Translations under genes and position numbers: made by a program
Shown: in pieces, positions 36,223 to 44,736 of the stretch
Position numbering within the stretch: position 1 is the stretch's first letter
Layout: each line of letters opens with the position of its first letter
Source of the DNA: Methylobacterium sp. Leaf465
GTDB taxonomy: Bacteria > Pseudomonadota > Alphaproteobacteria > Rhizobiales > Beijerinckiaceae
Direction of reading: 5' to 3'
DNA length: 64,000 nt
Assembly (NCBI RefSeq): GCF_001424705.1
Contig: NZ_LMRA01000007.1
Coordinates: 20,707-84,706, forward strand
The notes under the pieces: model-generated
What the model was told of the DNA's origin: nothing
The model's database searches: none
Seen by the model: only the letters and a program-made list of their open reading frames with translations

Positions 36223-37017
36223 ATGAGCTTGGCGACAGGCTTGCCCTCGAACGTCACGGGGCCGCTGCTCGAGGTCGACGGCGTCACGCTGCAGTACAAG
36301 ACCCCCGACCACCTCGTCACGGCGACCTACCGGGTCGGCTTCCAGGTCTTCCCGAGCGATCGGTTCGTCCTGCTCGGACCCTCGGGCTGCGGGAAATCCA
36401 CCCTCCTGAAGTCGGTGGGCGGCTACATGGCGCCGACGGAGGGCCAGATCCGCCTGAAGGGCCAGGCCATCACCGAGCCCGGCCCGGACCGGATGATGGT
36501 GTTCCAGGAATTCGACCAGCTGCTGCCCTGGAAGACCGTCCGCCAGAACGTCGCCTTCGCCCTCGAGGCCTCGGGGCGCCTGTCGGGCCGGGCCGCCGAC
36601 GAACGGGCCATGCACTATATCGACAAGGTCAACCTCTCGGCCTTCGCCGACAGCTATCCGCACATGCTGTCGGGCGGCATGAAGCAGCGGGTGGCCATCG
36701 CCCGCGGCATGGCGATGGAGCCCGACATCCTGCTCATGGACGAGCCCTTCGCGGCCCTGGACGCGCTCACCCGCCGGCGGATGCAGGACGAACTCCTGGC
36801 CCTGTGGGAGGAGACGCGCTTCACGGTGCTGTTCGTCACGCACTCGATTCCGGAGGCGATCAAGATCGGCTCGCGCATCCTGCTGCTCTCGCCGCATCCC
36901 GGCGAGGTCAAGGCCGAGCTCAACACGGCCGGCTCGCCGCAGGAGACCCTGCTCCTGGAGCAGCGCATCCATCGGATGCTGTTTTCCGAAGAGATCAAGG
37001 AGGCGGAGAATGTCTAG
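36223..37017 (+). CDS. ABC transporter ATP-binding protein (SsuB/TauB/NrtD type)
   Basis: This is a 264-residue ATPase of the nitrate/sulfonate/taurine importer family. Walker A is LLGPSGCGKST, the Q-loop FQEFDQLLPWKT is typical of the family, the signature is MLSGGMKQRVAIARG, and Walker B is ILLMDEPFAALDALTR with the H-loop VTHSIPEA. A GGGAGG site precedes ATG 36223. The end overlaps the permease gene by 8 bp. The binding proteins for this transporter are most likely those encoded at 38895 and 46445. Confidence 0.93.
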   Translation: MSLATGLPSNVTGPLLEVDGVTLQYKTPDHLVTATYRVGFQVFPSDRFVLLGPSGCGKSTLLKSVGGYMAPTEGQIRLKGQAITEPGPDRMMVFQEFDQLLPWKTVRQNVAFALEASGRLSGRAADERAMHYIDKVNLSAFADSYPHMLSGGMKQRVAIARGMAMEPDILLMDEPFAALDALTRRRMQDELLALWEETRFTVLFVTHSIPEAIKIGSRILLLSPHPGEVKAELNTAGSPQETLLLEQRIHRMLFSEEIKEAENV

Positions 37018-37909
37018 GACCGCGAAGGCGCTCGTGTCACCCGTCCTCCTCCGGCCCGCCCGTCCCGAGATCGTCCGCGAGACCGGCGGCGCCTATGGGG
37101 GCGCCGTCGTCGAGAAGCCGCTCTCGGCCGTCGAGCGCCTCTACAACCAGGGCTGGCTGCGCAAGCTCGTGATCCTGGCGGTGCTGGCCCTGATCTGGGA
37201 GGCCTACGGGCGCTACCTCGACAACGACCTCCTGTTCCCGACCTTCTCCGCCACCGTGACGGCCTTCGCCCGGGGCGTGGCGGACGGCACCCTGGTGATG
37301 CGGGCCTGGGGCTCGATCAAGGTCCTGCTGATCGGCTACGGCCTCGGGATTCTGCTGGCGACCCTGCTCACCGGCATCGCGATCAGCTCGCGCATCGGCA
37401 CCGACTTCCTCGAGACGATGACGTCGATGTTCAATCCCCTGCCGGCCATCGCGCTTCTGCCCCTGGCGCTGATCTGGTTCGGGCTGGGCAACGGCAGCCT
37501 GATCTTCGTGCTGGTCCATTCGGTGACCTGGGCCATCGCCCTCAACACCCATTCGGGCTTCCTCTCGGTCAGCCGGACCCTGAAGATGGTCGGGCGCAAC
37601 TACGGCCTGCGCGGCAGCCGGCTGATCACCAAGATCCTGATCCCGGCGGCCTTCCCCAGCATCCTCACCGGCCTCAAGGTCGGCTGGGCCTTCGCCTGGC
37701 GCACCCTGATCGCGGCGGAGCTCGTCTTCGGCGTCAGCTCGGGCTCGGGGGGGCTGGGCTGGTTCATCTTCGAGAACAAGAACATGCTCGACATCCCCAA
37801 CGTCTTCGCGGGGCTCTTGACGGTGATCCTCATCGGCCTCTGCGTCGAGAACCTGATCTTCCAGACCATCGAGCGCCACACCCTGCAGCGTTGGGGCATG
37901 CAGGCCTGA
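37010..37909 (+). CDS. ABC transporter permease (SsuC/TauC type)
   Basis: This is a 299-residue inner-membrane permease with about six helices. The EAA-loop-like segment, GRNYGLRGSRLITKILIPAAFPSILTGLKVG, sits at its usual place about 90 residues from the C-terminus and contacts the ATPase. The N-terminal ~40 residues are cytoplasmic. It is translationally coupled to the ATPase gene. A GntR-family regulator converges 30 bp downstream. Confidence 0.93.
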   Translation: MSRTAKALVSPVLLRPARPEIVRETGGAYGGAVVEKPLSAVERLYNQGWLRKLVILAVLALIWEAYGRYLDNDLLFPTFSATVTAFARGVADGTLVMRAWGSIKVLLIGYGLGILLATLLTGIAISSRIGTDFLETMTSMFNPLPAIALLPLALIWFGLGNGSLIFVLVHSVTWAIALNTHSGFLSVSRTLKMVGRNYGLRGSRLITKILIPAAFPSILTGLKVGWAFAWRTLIAAELVFGVSSGSGGLGWFIFENKNMLDIPNVFAGLLTVILIGLCVENLIFQTIERHTLQRWGMQA

Positions 37910-37939
37910 GGCGGGTCAGCCCGAAGGACCTCCGCTCCG

Positions 37940-38788
37940 TCAGTCGAGGTCGGAGCGGTAGTGAAGCATGGCCGTCCAGCTCTGGCGATACTCGATGGGG
38001 TCGCCCGTGAGGGCGACGGCGACCCGGCGCACCAGCAGCAGGGGCGCCCCCGGCGCACAGCCGAGGGCGTCCGCCATGGCCGGGCTCGCCCGGTCGGTGG
38101 CGATCGTGTCCCGGGCCCGCGCCACGGTCTGGCCGCAGCGCGACTGGTAGAGCACGTAGATCTCCTCCAGCATCTCGGCGCCGGGCTCCGGCTTCAGCGC
38201 GGCGAAGGGCTCGGCCGGCAGCGCGATGCGCTCGTAGATCAGCGGCACGCCGTCCTCGCTGCGGGTCCGCAGCAGGACCAGCACCTTGGCGCCCGCCCCC
38301 AGCCCGAGGGCGGCCCGGTCCTGCGCGTCGGCCCGCGCGGTCCCGGCGGCGAGGACGCGGGCCACGGGGCGGAACGGCCGCCCGTCGCCGTGGACGAAGC
38401 GCAGGAAGCGGAAGCGGGACCGGTCGCTCGAATGGGGCACCACCTGCGTGCCGCGCCCGTGCTGGCGCTCCAGCAGGCCCTGCCCGACGAGGTCCTCCAT
38501 GGCCTTGCGGATCGTCCCGATGGAGACGCCGAGGTCGAGGGCCAGCTGCGGCTCGCTCGGCAGGTAGCCGCCCGGCTTCCAGGTGCCGTCCACGATCCGG
38601 CGCAGCAGCAGGTCGCGGGCCTGCAGGTAGAGCGGACGGCTCGCCAGAGGGGCGGTCGAGGGGGCCGCCAAGGGGGCCGTCATGGGGGCCGTCATCGCCG
38701 ACTCTCCGGGCGCGGACACGGACTCGCCCGGCGGCGGGACGTGCGGATGCGCCTGAGGTTCGGCGGCGCCGGGCATGCGGTTCGACAT
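37940..38788 (-). CDS. GntR-family regulator, HutC subfamily (UTRA domain)
   Basis: This protein of about 282 residues has an N-terminal winged helix (LYLQARDLLLRRIVDGTWKPGGYLPSEPQLALDLGVSIGTIRKAMEDLVGQGLLERQHGRGT) and a C-terminal UTRA ligand-binding domain (YERIALPAEPF, EEIYVLYQSRCGQTVARARDTI, LLLVRRVA). It probably represses the divergent operon starting at 38895 and senses its substrate or an intermediate. The start is uncertain because of an N-terminal Pro/Ala repeat region; ATG 38788 is used and 38776 is possible. MTAP-type residues come from a 12-bp tandem repeat (about 38640-38695). Confidence 0.88.
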   Translation of the reverse strand: MSNRMPGAAEPQAHPHVPPPGESVSAPGESAMTAPMTAPLAAPSTAPLASRPLYLQARDLLLRRIVDGTWKPGGYLPSEPQLALDLGVSIGTIRKAMEDLVGQGLLERQHGRGTQVVPHSSDRSRFRFLRFVHGDGRPFRPVARVLAAGTARADAQDRAALGLGAGAKVLVLLRTRSEDGVPLIYERIALPAEPFAALKPEPGAEMLEEIYVLYQSRCGQTVARARDTIATDRASPAMADALGCAPGAPLLLVRRVAVALTGDPIEYRQSWTAMLHYRSDLD

Positions 38789-38801
38789 CGGCAACTCATG
38801 T

Positions 38802-38845
38802 ATATGACATATGACCGTTGACAGGGGTCGATGCGAGGCTATCGT
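38802..38845 (+). promoter_or_regulatory. promoter and GntR-type operator for the 38895 operon
   Basis: TTGACA (38818-38823), a 16-bp spacer and TATCGT (38840-38845) form a sigma-70-like promoter for the binding-protein gene. Immediately upstream, ATATG-A-CATAT (38802-38812) is a perfect palindrome, and ATATGAC is directly repeated (38802-38808, 38809-38815). HutC-type GntR proteins bind AT-rich palindromes of this kind. The site is 14 bp from the gntR start, so binding could also control the regulator itself. Confidence 0.65.
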
Positions 38846-38894
38846 GGCCCTCGGCACCGGACCAGAGAATTCGGGCTCGACGCAGGAGGAACAC

Positions 38895-39944
38895 ATGGCA
38901 CGTGGCCGTCTCGTGGCTTTTGGCCGTCTCATCCGGCTCTGCGGCGCCGCGGCCCTGGTCTCGGCAGCGGTCTCGGCGACCCTGTCGGCCGGCGCCGGAT
39001 CCGCCCGGGCGGAGGCCTCCGTGGTGCGCCTCGCCAAGCAGTTCGGCATCTCCTACCTGCCGCTCACCGTGATGGAGGAGGAGAAGCTCCTCGAGAAGCA
39101 GGCCCGCCAGCAGGGCCTGGAGCTCCAGACGGAGTGGCTGCGCTTCACCGGCGGCTCGGGCATGAACGAGGCCCTGCTCTCGGGGAACCTCGACTTCGCC
39201 GCCGGCGGCGTCGGGCCGATGCTGACGATCTGGGGCCGCACCCGCGGCAACCTGATGATCAAGGGCGTGGCGGCCCTCAACGCGATGCCGCTCTGGCTGG
39301 TGACCGTGAATCCGGCCGTGTCCTCGATCAAGGACTTCACCGAGAAGGACAAGATCGCCCTGCCCACGGTGAAGAGCTCGATCCAGGCGATCACCCTGCA
39401 GATGGCCGCCGAGAAGGCCTTCGGGCCGGGCCAGCAGGGCAAGCTCGACCCCCTCACGGTCTCGATGGGCCATCCCGACGCGCAGACGGCGATGCTCGGC
39501 GGCCGCTCCGAGATCACCGCGCATTTCGGCTCGCCTCCGTTCCAGGAGCTGGAGCTGAAGGACCCCAAGGCCCGCAAGGTGCTCGACAGCTACGACGTCC
39601 TCGGCGGGCCGCACACCTTCAACCTCGTCTGGGCGAGCAATCGCTTCGTCACCGCCAACCCGAAGATCGTGGCCGCCTTCCGGGCCGCCCTGGAGGAGAG
39701 CCTGGCGCTCATCAAGGCCGAGCCCGCCCGGGTCGCCGCCCTCTGGATCAAGGCGGAGAACGCCCGGCTCACCGCGGCGGAGGCGGTGGAGATCATCCGC
39801 GCGCCGCAGACCCAGTGGACCAGCGCGCCCCTGAACATGCTGGCCTATCTCGATTACATGAACCGCGCCGGCCTCGTGGCCGCCAAGGCCGCCGACCAGA
39901 GCGAGCTGTTCTTTCCCGGCGCCGCCGCCAAGGCGGAGCGCTGA
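38895..39944 (+). CDS. ABC transporter substrate-binding protein (SsuA/NMT1-like), copy 1
   Basis: This 349-residue periplasmic protein has a signal peptide of about 40 residues ending near SARAEA. The mature N-terminus VVRLAKQFGISYLPLTVMEEEKLLE and GGSGMNEALLSGNLDFAAGGVGP are typical of nitrate/sulfonate/taurine-type binding proteins. An AGGAGG site lies 5 bases before the ATG. It heads the operon with the fumarate-reductase-like genes 3 bp downstream of its stop, so uptake and catabolism are linked. Ligand unknown; a paralogue closes the operon at 46445. Confidence 0.9.
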   Translation: MARGRLVAFGRLIRLCGAAALVSAAVSATLSAGAGSARAEASVVRLAKQFGISYLPLTVMEEEKLLEKQARQQGLELQTEWLRFTGGSGMNEALLSGNLDFAAGGVGPMLTIWGRTRGNLMIKGVAALNAMPLWLVTVNPAVSSIKDFTEKDKIALPTVKSSIQAITLQMAAEKAFGPGQQGKLDPLTVSMGHPDAQTAMLGGRSEITAHFGSPPFQELELKDPKARKVLDSYDVLGGPHTFNLVWASNRFVTANPKIVAAFRAALEESLALIKAEPARVAALWIKAENARLTAAEAVEIIRAPQTQWTSAPLNMLAYLDYMNRAGLVAAKAADQSELFFPGAAAKAER

Positions 39945-39947
39945 GGC

Positions 39948-40733
39948 ATGAGCGTGTCCGTTCCCGTCCCCGCCCCGGCCGATCCCACGGTCGAGGCCGT
40001 GCCCGGCGCGACGCTGAGAGTGCGCATCCGGCGGGACGGCGGCTTCCAGGCCTTCACCGTGGCGCGGCGCCCGGCCCAGACCATCCTCGACGTGGTCACC
40101 GAGATCCAGCGCGAGCAGGACCCCACGCTCGCCTACCGCTTCGCCTGCCGGGTCGGCATGTGCGGCTCCTGCGCCATGACGGTGAACGGGCGCCCGCGCT
40201 GGACCTGCCGCACGCGGGTCGCGGCGGTGGCGGAGGACGACGGCCTGACCCTCGAGCCCCTGCGCAACCTGCCGGTGGTCAAGGACCTGGCCGTCGGCAT
40301 GGAGCCGTTCTTCGAGAAGTGGACGGCCGCCCACGGGGCCTTCGAGCCCGGCGACGCGCCGCCCGCGGACTTCGCCGCGGTGGCGCCGGATTCGCCCGCG
40401 CGCCGGGCGGTGGATGCCGGCATCGAGTGCATCAATTGCGGCGTCTGCTACGCCGCCTGCGACGTGGTCGCCTGGAACCCGGACTATCTCGGTCCGGCCG
40501 CCCTCAACCGGGCCTGGACCCTGGTGAACGACGTGCGCGACCGGGGCCAGGCGGCGCGGCTGGAGGCCGTGTCCGGGGATGCCGGCTGCCAGTCCTGCCA
40601 CACCCACATGAGCTGCACCGAGCACTGCCCCAAGGCCCTGGCGCCGACCTTCGCCATCGCGGGGCTGAAGCGCGCCACCGCCCGGTCGGCCCTGAAGCGG
40701 CTCAGCGCCCGGCATTTCCGGAGGTCGGCATGA
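39948..40733 (+). CDS. fumarate reductase/succinate dehydrogenase-like iron-sulfur subunit
   Basis: This 261-residue FrdB/SdhB-like protein has three clusters' worth of cysteines. The [2Fe-2S] set is Cys67, 72, 75 and 87 (CRVGMCGSCA and RWTC). A [4Fe-4S] set is Cys161, 164, 167 and 171 (CINCGVCYAAC). The third set is Cys214, 217, 223 and 227 (CQSCHTHMSCTEHCP). The last differs in spacing from E. coli FrdB/SdhB, so it may hold a [4Fe-4S] rather than [3Fe-4S] centre (inference). It passes electrons from the flavoprotein at 42967 to the membrane anchors that follow. Confidence 0.9.
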   Translation: MSVSVPVPAPADPTVEAVPGATLRVRIRRDGGFQAFTVARRPAQTILDVVTEIQREQDPTLAYRFACRVGMCGSCAMTVNGRPRWTCRTRVAAVAEDDGLTLEPLRNLPVVKDLAVGMEPFFEKWTAAHGAFEPGDAPPADFAAVAPDSPARRAVDAGIECINCGVCYAACDVVAWNPDYLGPAALNRAWTLVNDVRDRGQAARLEAVSGDAGCQSCHTHMSCTEHCPKALAPTFAIAGLKRATARSALKRLSARHFRRSA

Positions 40734-41059
40734 GCCCGCTCCTCTACGTGGCGCAGCGCGGCACCGCCGGGATCCTGGCGGTGGCGGTGGCGGTCCATCT
40801 CGGCACGATCCTGTACGCCGTGCGCGGCGGCCTCACCGCCGGGGAGATCCTGGGCCGGACGCAGGGCAACCTGGCCTTCCTCGTGTTCTACGGCGTCTTC
40901 GTGGTGGCGGCGGCGATCCACGCGCCCATCGGCCTGCGCAGCATCCTGCGGGAGTGGACGCCCTGGCGCGGACGCTCCCTCGACGGGGCGATGCTCGCCG
41001 TCGCGGCGCTCCTCGTCGTCCTCGGCCTGCGCGCGGCGCTCGCGGTCTACGTCGCATGA
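40730..41059 (+). CDS. fumarate reductase/succinate dehydrogenase-like membrane anchor 1
   Basis: This is a 109-residue hydrophobic protein with three predicted helices (GILAVAVAVHLGTILYAV, LAFLVFYGVFVVAAAIHAP, AMLAVAALLVVLGLRAALAVYVA). Histidines in the first two helices could bind haem b. It overlaps the FeS gene by 4 bp (ATGA) and the next anchor in the same way. It resembles SdhC/FrdC anchors of two-anchor complexes. Confidence 0.82.
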   Translation: MSPLLYVAQRGTAGILAVAVAVHLGTILYAVRGGLTAGEILGRTQGNLAFLVFYGVFVVAAAIHAPIGLRSILREWTPWRGRSLDGAMLAVAALLVVLGLRAALAVYVA

Positions 41060-41436
41060 GCGCCGGGACGCAGACCGCCGCCCCGCGGCCAAGGAGCCTC
41101 CGCGCCGCCCGTCCGCGCGCGGGCTTCGCCGCCGCCCTGCTGCACCGCCTCTCGGGGATCGCCCTGGCGCTGTTCCTGCCGATGCACTTCATCGCCCTCG
41201 GCACCGCCCTGCAGGGGGCCGACCGCCTCGAGAGCTTCCTCGGGCTGACCCACAACGGCTTCGTGCGCGCGGCCGAATGGGGCCTCGTCAGCGCGCTGGC
41301 CCTGCACATGGTCCTGGGCCTGCGCGTGCTGGCCCTCGAGTGGTTCGTCACCCGGGAGCGGACGGCGCTCGTCGTCTCCGCCTGCGTGGCGGCGGGGCTC
41401 GCGGTGGGGCTCCTGTTCCTGCTCGGCGGCGCCTGA
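41056..41436 (+). CDS. fumarate reductase/succinate dehydrogenase-like membrane anchor 2 (cytochrome b type)
   Basis: This is a 126-residue anchor with three helices. LLHRLSGIALALFLPMHFIALG resembles the SdhC haem-binding signature (H-R-x-SG...H). ALHMVLGLRVLALEWFV contains another conserved histidine. It starts at ATGA overlapping the previous gene. It probably passes electrons to quinone. With 39948, 40730 and 42967 it makes a complete four-subunit complex. Confidence 0.85.
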   Translation: MSAGTQTAAPRPRSLRAARPRAGFAAALLHRLSGIALALFLPMHFIALGTALQGADRLESFLGLTHNGFVRAAEWGLVSALALHMVLGLRVLALEWFVTRERTALVVSACVAAGLAVGLLFLLGGA

Positions 41437-41460
41437 GCCAACCCTTCGAAGGAGACCGGC

Positions 41461-42333
41461 ATGGATCTCGACCTCACCGAAGTCGAAGCGGTGTGCAAGG
41501 ACCTCTACGTCCGCGCCCTGAAGCTGCTGCCGCCGGACATCAAGGCGGGCTTCGCGGATCTCGCCCGCGAGGAGACCAGCGCCACCGGCCGGGCGATCCT
41601 CGGCACCATGGTGGAGAACATCGCGGTGGCCGAGCGCACCAAGAACATCCTCTGCCAGGACACCGGCATCCCGATCTACAACGTGGTGATCGGGCGCGAC
41701 GTGCATTTCGAGGGCGCCGACCTCAAGGCCGCGATCCGGCGCGGCTGCGAACGCGCGACCACCGAGCATTCCTTACGCTCCTCCGTGGTCCACCCGATCA
41801 CCCGCGTGAACGAGCAGACCTCCTGCGGCATCCGCGTGCCGATCATCCATGTGGATTTCGACGACCGGCCCGAGACCGTCTCGGTGGAGATGATCCCGAA
41901 GGGCTCGGGCTCGGAGAACGGCTCGTTCCTGCAGATGCTGCTGCCCTCGGACGGCATCAACGCGGTCAAGCGCTTCGTCATCGACCGCGTGATCGAGCTC
42001 GGCGGCCGCGTCTGCCCGCCCACCATCGTGGGCGTCGGCATCGGCGGCACCTCGGACCTGTGCATGCATCTGGCCAAGGTGGCGGCCACCCGCAAGCTGC
42101 GGACCGCCTGTTCCGATCCCGACGGCGCCCGGATCGAGGCGGAGCTGTCGCGCGCCGTCAACGAGCTCGGCATCGGCCCCCAGGGGCTCGGCGGGCGCTC
42201 CACCAGCTTCGCCGTGCATGTGGAAATCGCCGCCACCCACATCACCCAGAACCCGGTGGCGGTGAACATTCAGTGCCACTCGGCCCGCCGGGCGAGGGCG
42301 ACCTTCACGCCGGGCGGTATCGCCTTCGACTGA
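41461..42333 (+). CDS. class I fumarase/L(+)-tartrate dehydratase alpha subunit-like protein
   Basis: This 290-residue protein is homologous to TtdA and the N-terminal half of class I fumarases. The three cysteines that hold the catalytic [4Fe-4S] cluster are Cys65 (ILCQDTGI), Cys122 (TSCGIRVP) and Cys185 (VCPPTIVG). KGSGSENGSFLQML matches the family active-site loop. With the beta subunit that follows 28 bp downstream it should add or remove water at a dicarboxylate. Fumarate, mesaconate, tartrate or a substituted fumarate are all possible. A GAAGGAGA site precedes the ATG. Confidence 0.9.
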   Translation: MDLDLTEVEAVCKDLYVRALKLLPPDIKAGFADLAREETSATGRAILGTMVENIAVAERTKNILCQDTGIPIYNVVIGRDVHFEGADLKAAIRRGCERATTEHSLRSSVVHPITRVNEQTSCGIRVPIIHVDFDDRPETVSVEMIPKGSGSENGSFLQMLLPSDGINAVKRFVIDRVIELGGRVCPPTIVGVGIGGTSDLCMHLAKVAATRKLRTACSDPDGARIEAELSRAVNELGIGPQGLGGRSTSFAVHVEIAATHITQNPVAVNIQCHSARRARATFTPGGIAFD

Positions 42334-42361
42334 AATCGCCGCCTCCGGGAGGGCCTGCGCC

Positions 42362-42967
42362 ATGCACCACGTTCTCGACATGCCGGTCGACGCGGCCCAG
42401 GTCCGCGCCCTGAAGGTCGGCGACACCGTCACCCTGCGAAAGACCCTGTTCGGCATCCGGGACGCCACCCTGATCCACATGTTCGACCGGGGGCGCCGGA
42501 CCCATCTCGATCTCACCGGCCACGCGGTGATCCACACCGCGCCCAACGTCCACCGCGTACCGGTCTCCCCCGAGGCGCCGGTGGGCTACGCGCCGTTCTG
42601 CATCGGCACCACCACCTCCATGCGGATGGAGCGCTTCACCGACGCCCTGATGCGGCGCGAGGGCGTGCGCCTCATCGTCGGCAAGGGCGGCATGGGCCCC
42701 CAGACCCTCGCGGCCTTCGCCGAACACGGCGGCGCCTACCTCGCCATCGTCGGGGGCGCCGCCGCCCTGGAGACGACCTGGATCGAGCGGATCGACGACA
42801 TCGACCTCGACGACCTCCACCCCGAGAGCCTGTGGAAGTTCGCGATCCGCGACTTCGGCCCCCTCCTGGTCGGCATGGATTCCCACGGCGGCTCGCTCTT
42901 CGCCGACGTCCAGCGCGACGTCGCCAGCCGGCGGGATGCCGTCATCGAGAGCCTGGGAGCCGCCTGA
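42362..42967 (+). CDS. class I fumarase/L(+)-tartrate dehydratase beta subunit-like protein
   Basis: This 201-residue protein matches TtdB and the C-terminal part of class I fumarases. Family motifs are AVIHTAPNVHRVP, IGTTTSMRMERFTDAL (normally GPTTSxRMD) and LIVGKGGMGPQTLAAF. It forms the other half of the dehydratase active site. GPTTS is changed to GTTTS, which is near the substrate in this family and may signal a non-standard substrate. The stop overlaps the flavoprotein start by one base (TGATG). Confidence 0.88.
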   Translation: MHHVLDMPVDAAQVRALKVGDTVTLRKTLFGIRDATLIHMFDRGRRTHLDLTGHAVIHTAPNVHRVPVSPEAPVGYAPFCIGTTTSMRMERFTDALMRREGVRLIVGKGGMGPQTLAAFAEHGGAYLAIVGGAAALETTWIERIDDIDLDDLHPESLWKFAIRDFGPLLVGMDSHGGSLFADVQRDVASRRDAVIESLGAA

Positions 42968-44697
42968 TGCACGCCGTGCCGACCACCGTCGAGACCGACA
43001 TCCTCATCCTGGGCTCGGGGGGCGCCGGCCTGTTCGCCGCCCTCCACGCCAAGAAGGCCGCCCCCGACCTCCAGGTCACCGTCGCGGTGAAGGGCCTGCT
43101 CGGCAAGTGCGGCTGCACCCGCATGGTCCAGGGCGGCTACAACGTCGCCCTCGCCCCGGGCGATTCGGTCGAGCGCCACTTCATGGACACGATCGAGGGC
43201 GGCAAGTGGCTCAACAACCAGGAGCTGGCCTGGACCCTGGTCACGGAGGCGCAGGTCCGCATCCGCGAACTGGAGACCGAGCTCGGCTGCTTCTTCGACC
43301 GCAACCCCGACGGCAGCGTCCACCAGAAGGCCTTCGCCGGTCAGACCTTCGACCGCACCGTGCACAAGGGCGACCTCACCGGCATCGAGATCATCAACCG
43401 CCTGTCCGAGCAGGTCTGGCGCCGGGACGTCCAGCGCCTGGAGGATCACCGCGCCCTCGAGCTGATCCCGGCCGCCGACGGCTCCGGCCTCGCCGGCGTG
43501 CTGATGCTCGACATGCGGACCGGAATCCCGGTCCTGGTCCGCGCCCGGGCGACCCTGCTCGCCACGGGCGGCGGCCCGACCATGTACAAGTTCCACACGC
43601 CCTCCGGCGACAAGACCTGCGACGGCCTCGCCATGGCGCTCCGCGCCGGCCTGCCCTTACGCGACATGGAGATGGTCCAGTTCCATCCCACCGGCCTGCT
43701 GGCGGGCGCGGGCACGCGGATGACCGGCACGGTGCTGGAGGAGGGGCTGCGGGGCGCGGGCGGCTACCTGCTCGACGCCTCCCGCGAGCGCTTCATGCAG
43801 CACTACGACCCGCGGGCGGAGCGGGCGACCCGCGACGTCGTCAGCCGCTCGATCATGCGGCGCATCCGCGACGGCCACGCCACCCCCCATGGCGGCGTCT
43901 ACCTCCAGATGAGCCATCTCGGCCCCGCGGACGTGGCCGCCAAGTTCAAGGGCATGGTGGAGCGCTGCGCCGATTGCGGCTTCGACCTCGCCGGGGGCCT
44001 GGTCGAGGTCATCCCCACCGCCCATTACATGATGGGCGGGGTCGCTTTCCGCCCCGGCTGCGGCACCGAGCTGCCGCGCCTCTACGCGGCCGGAGAGGAT
44101 ACCGGCGGGGTGCACGGGGCCAACCGCCTCGGCGGCAACGGCGTCGCCAACTCGACGGTGTTCGGGGGCCTGGCCGGCTCCGCCATGGCCCGCGACGTCC
44201 GGGGCGTGCGACGCCTCGCCGAGCCCGATCCTCACGCGATCGAGGCGGGGCTCGCCCGCGCCTACGGCCCTCTCGGGCGCCCGGCCGGCGACCTGGAGGC
44301 GATCCGGGAGGCCCTCTACGCCACCATGTGGGACGATGTCGGCATCCTGCGCGACGCGGCCGGGCTGGCCCGGGCCGGGGAGCGCCTCGACGCCCTCGCG
44401 GCCGCGGTGGCGGAGGCCGGCATCCCCGACGGCGACCGCCGCTACAACCTGACCTGGATGGACCGGCTCAACCTCGAGAACCTCGTCCGCGTCAGCCAGG
44501 CGATCCGGGCCGCGGCCCTGGCCCGCACCGACAGCCGCGGGGCGCACTTTCGCGAGGACTTCCCCGACGCCTCCGATCTCGCCACCTCGCACTACACCGT
44601 GGTGCGCCAGGCCGGGGAGGGGCTCGACGTCACCCTGGAGCCCGTCGCCTTCACCCATGTGCGCCCGGGGGCCTCCCTCCTCGATGCGGCGGCCTGA
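42967..44697 (+). CDS. fumarate reductase/succinate dehydrogenase-like flavoprotein subunit, Cys at the covalent-FAD position
   Basis: This 576-residue flavoprotein has the FAD site ILILGSGGAGLFAALHA at residues 13-29. The catalytic residues of SdhA/FrdA are conserved: His240 (QFHPTG), the Arg of RDVVSRS (Arg289), His353 (TAHYMMGG) and Arg387 (GANRLGGN). The SHT motif whose histidine carries covalent FAD in SdhA/FrdA reads GCT (KCGCTRMVQGG), placing Cys50 there. FAD may be non-covalent or differently linked. A dicarboxylate is therefore oxidised or reduced across its C2-C3 bond. It is unusual that the flavoprotein is encoded after the dehydratase rather than beside the FeS gene. Confidence 0.9.
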   Translation: MHAVPTTVETDILILGSGGAGLFAALHAKKAAPDLQVTVAVKGLLGKCGCTRMVQGGYNVALAPGDSVERHFMDTIEGGKWLNNQELAWTLVTEAQVRIRELETELGCFFDRNPDGSVHQKAFAGQTFDRTVHKGDLTGIEIINRLSEQVWRRDVQRLEDHRALELIPAADGSGLAGVLMLDMRTGIPVLVRARATLLATGGGPTMYKFHTPSGDKTCDGLAMALRAGLPLRDMEMVQFHPTGLLAGAGTRMTGTVLEEGLRGAGGYLLDASRERFMQHYDPRAERATRDVVSRSIMRRIRDGHATPHGGVYLQMSHLGPADVAAKFKGMVERCADCGFDLAGGLVEVIPTAHYMMGGVAFRPGCGTELPRLYAAGEDTGGVHGANRLGGNGVANSTVFGGLAGSAMARDVRGVRRLAEPDPHAIEAGLARAYGPLGRPAGDLEAIREALYATMWDDVGILRDAAGLARAGERLDALAAAVAEAGIPDGDRRYNLTWMDRLNLENLVRVSQAIRAAALARTDSRGAHFREDFPDASDLATSHYTVVRQAGEGLDVTLEPVAFTHVRPGASLLDAAA

Positions 44698-44736
44698 GGC
44701 CGCGCCCCCACCCGACGGATCGCCGAGAGAGACGCC

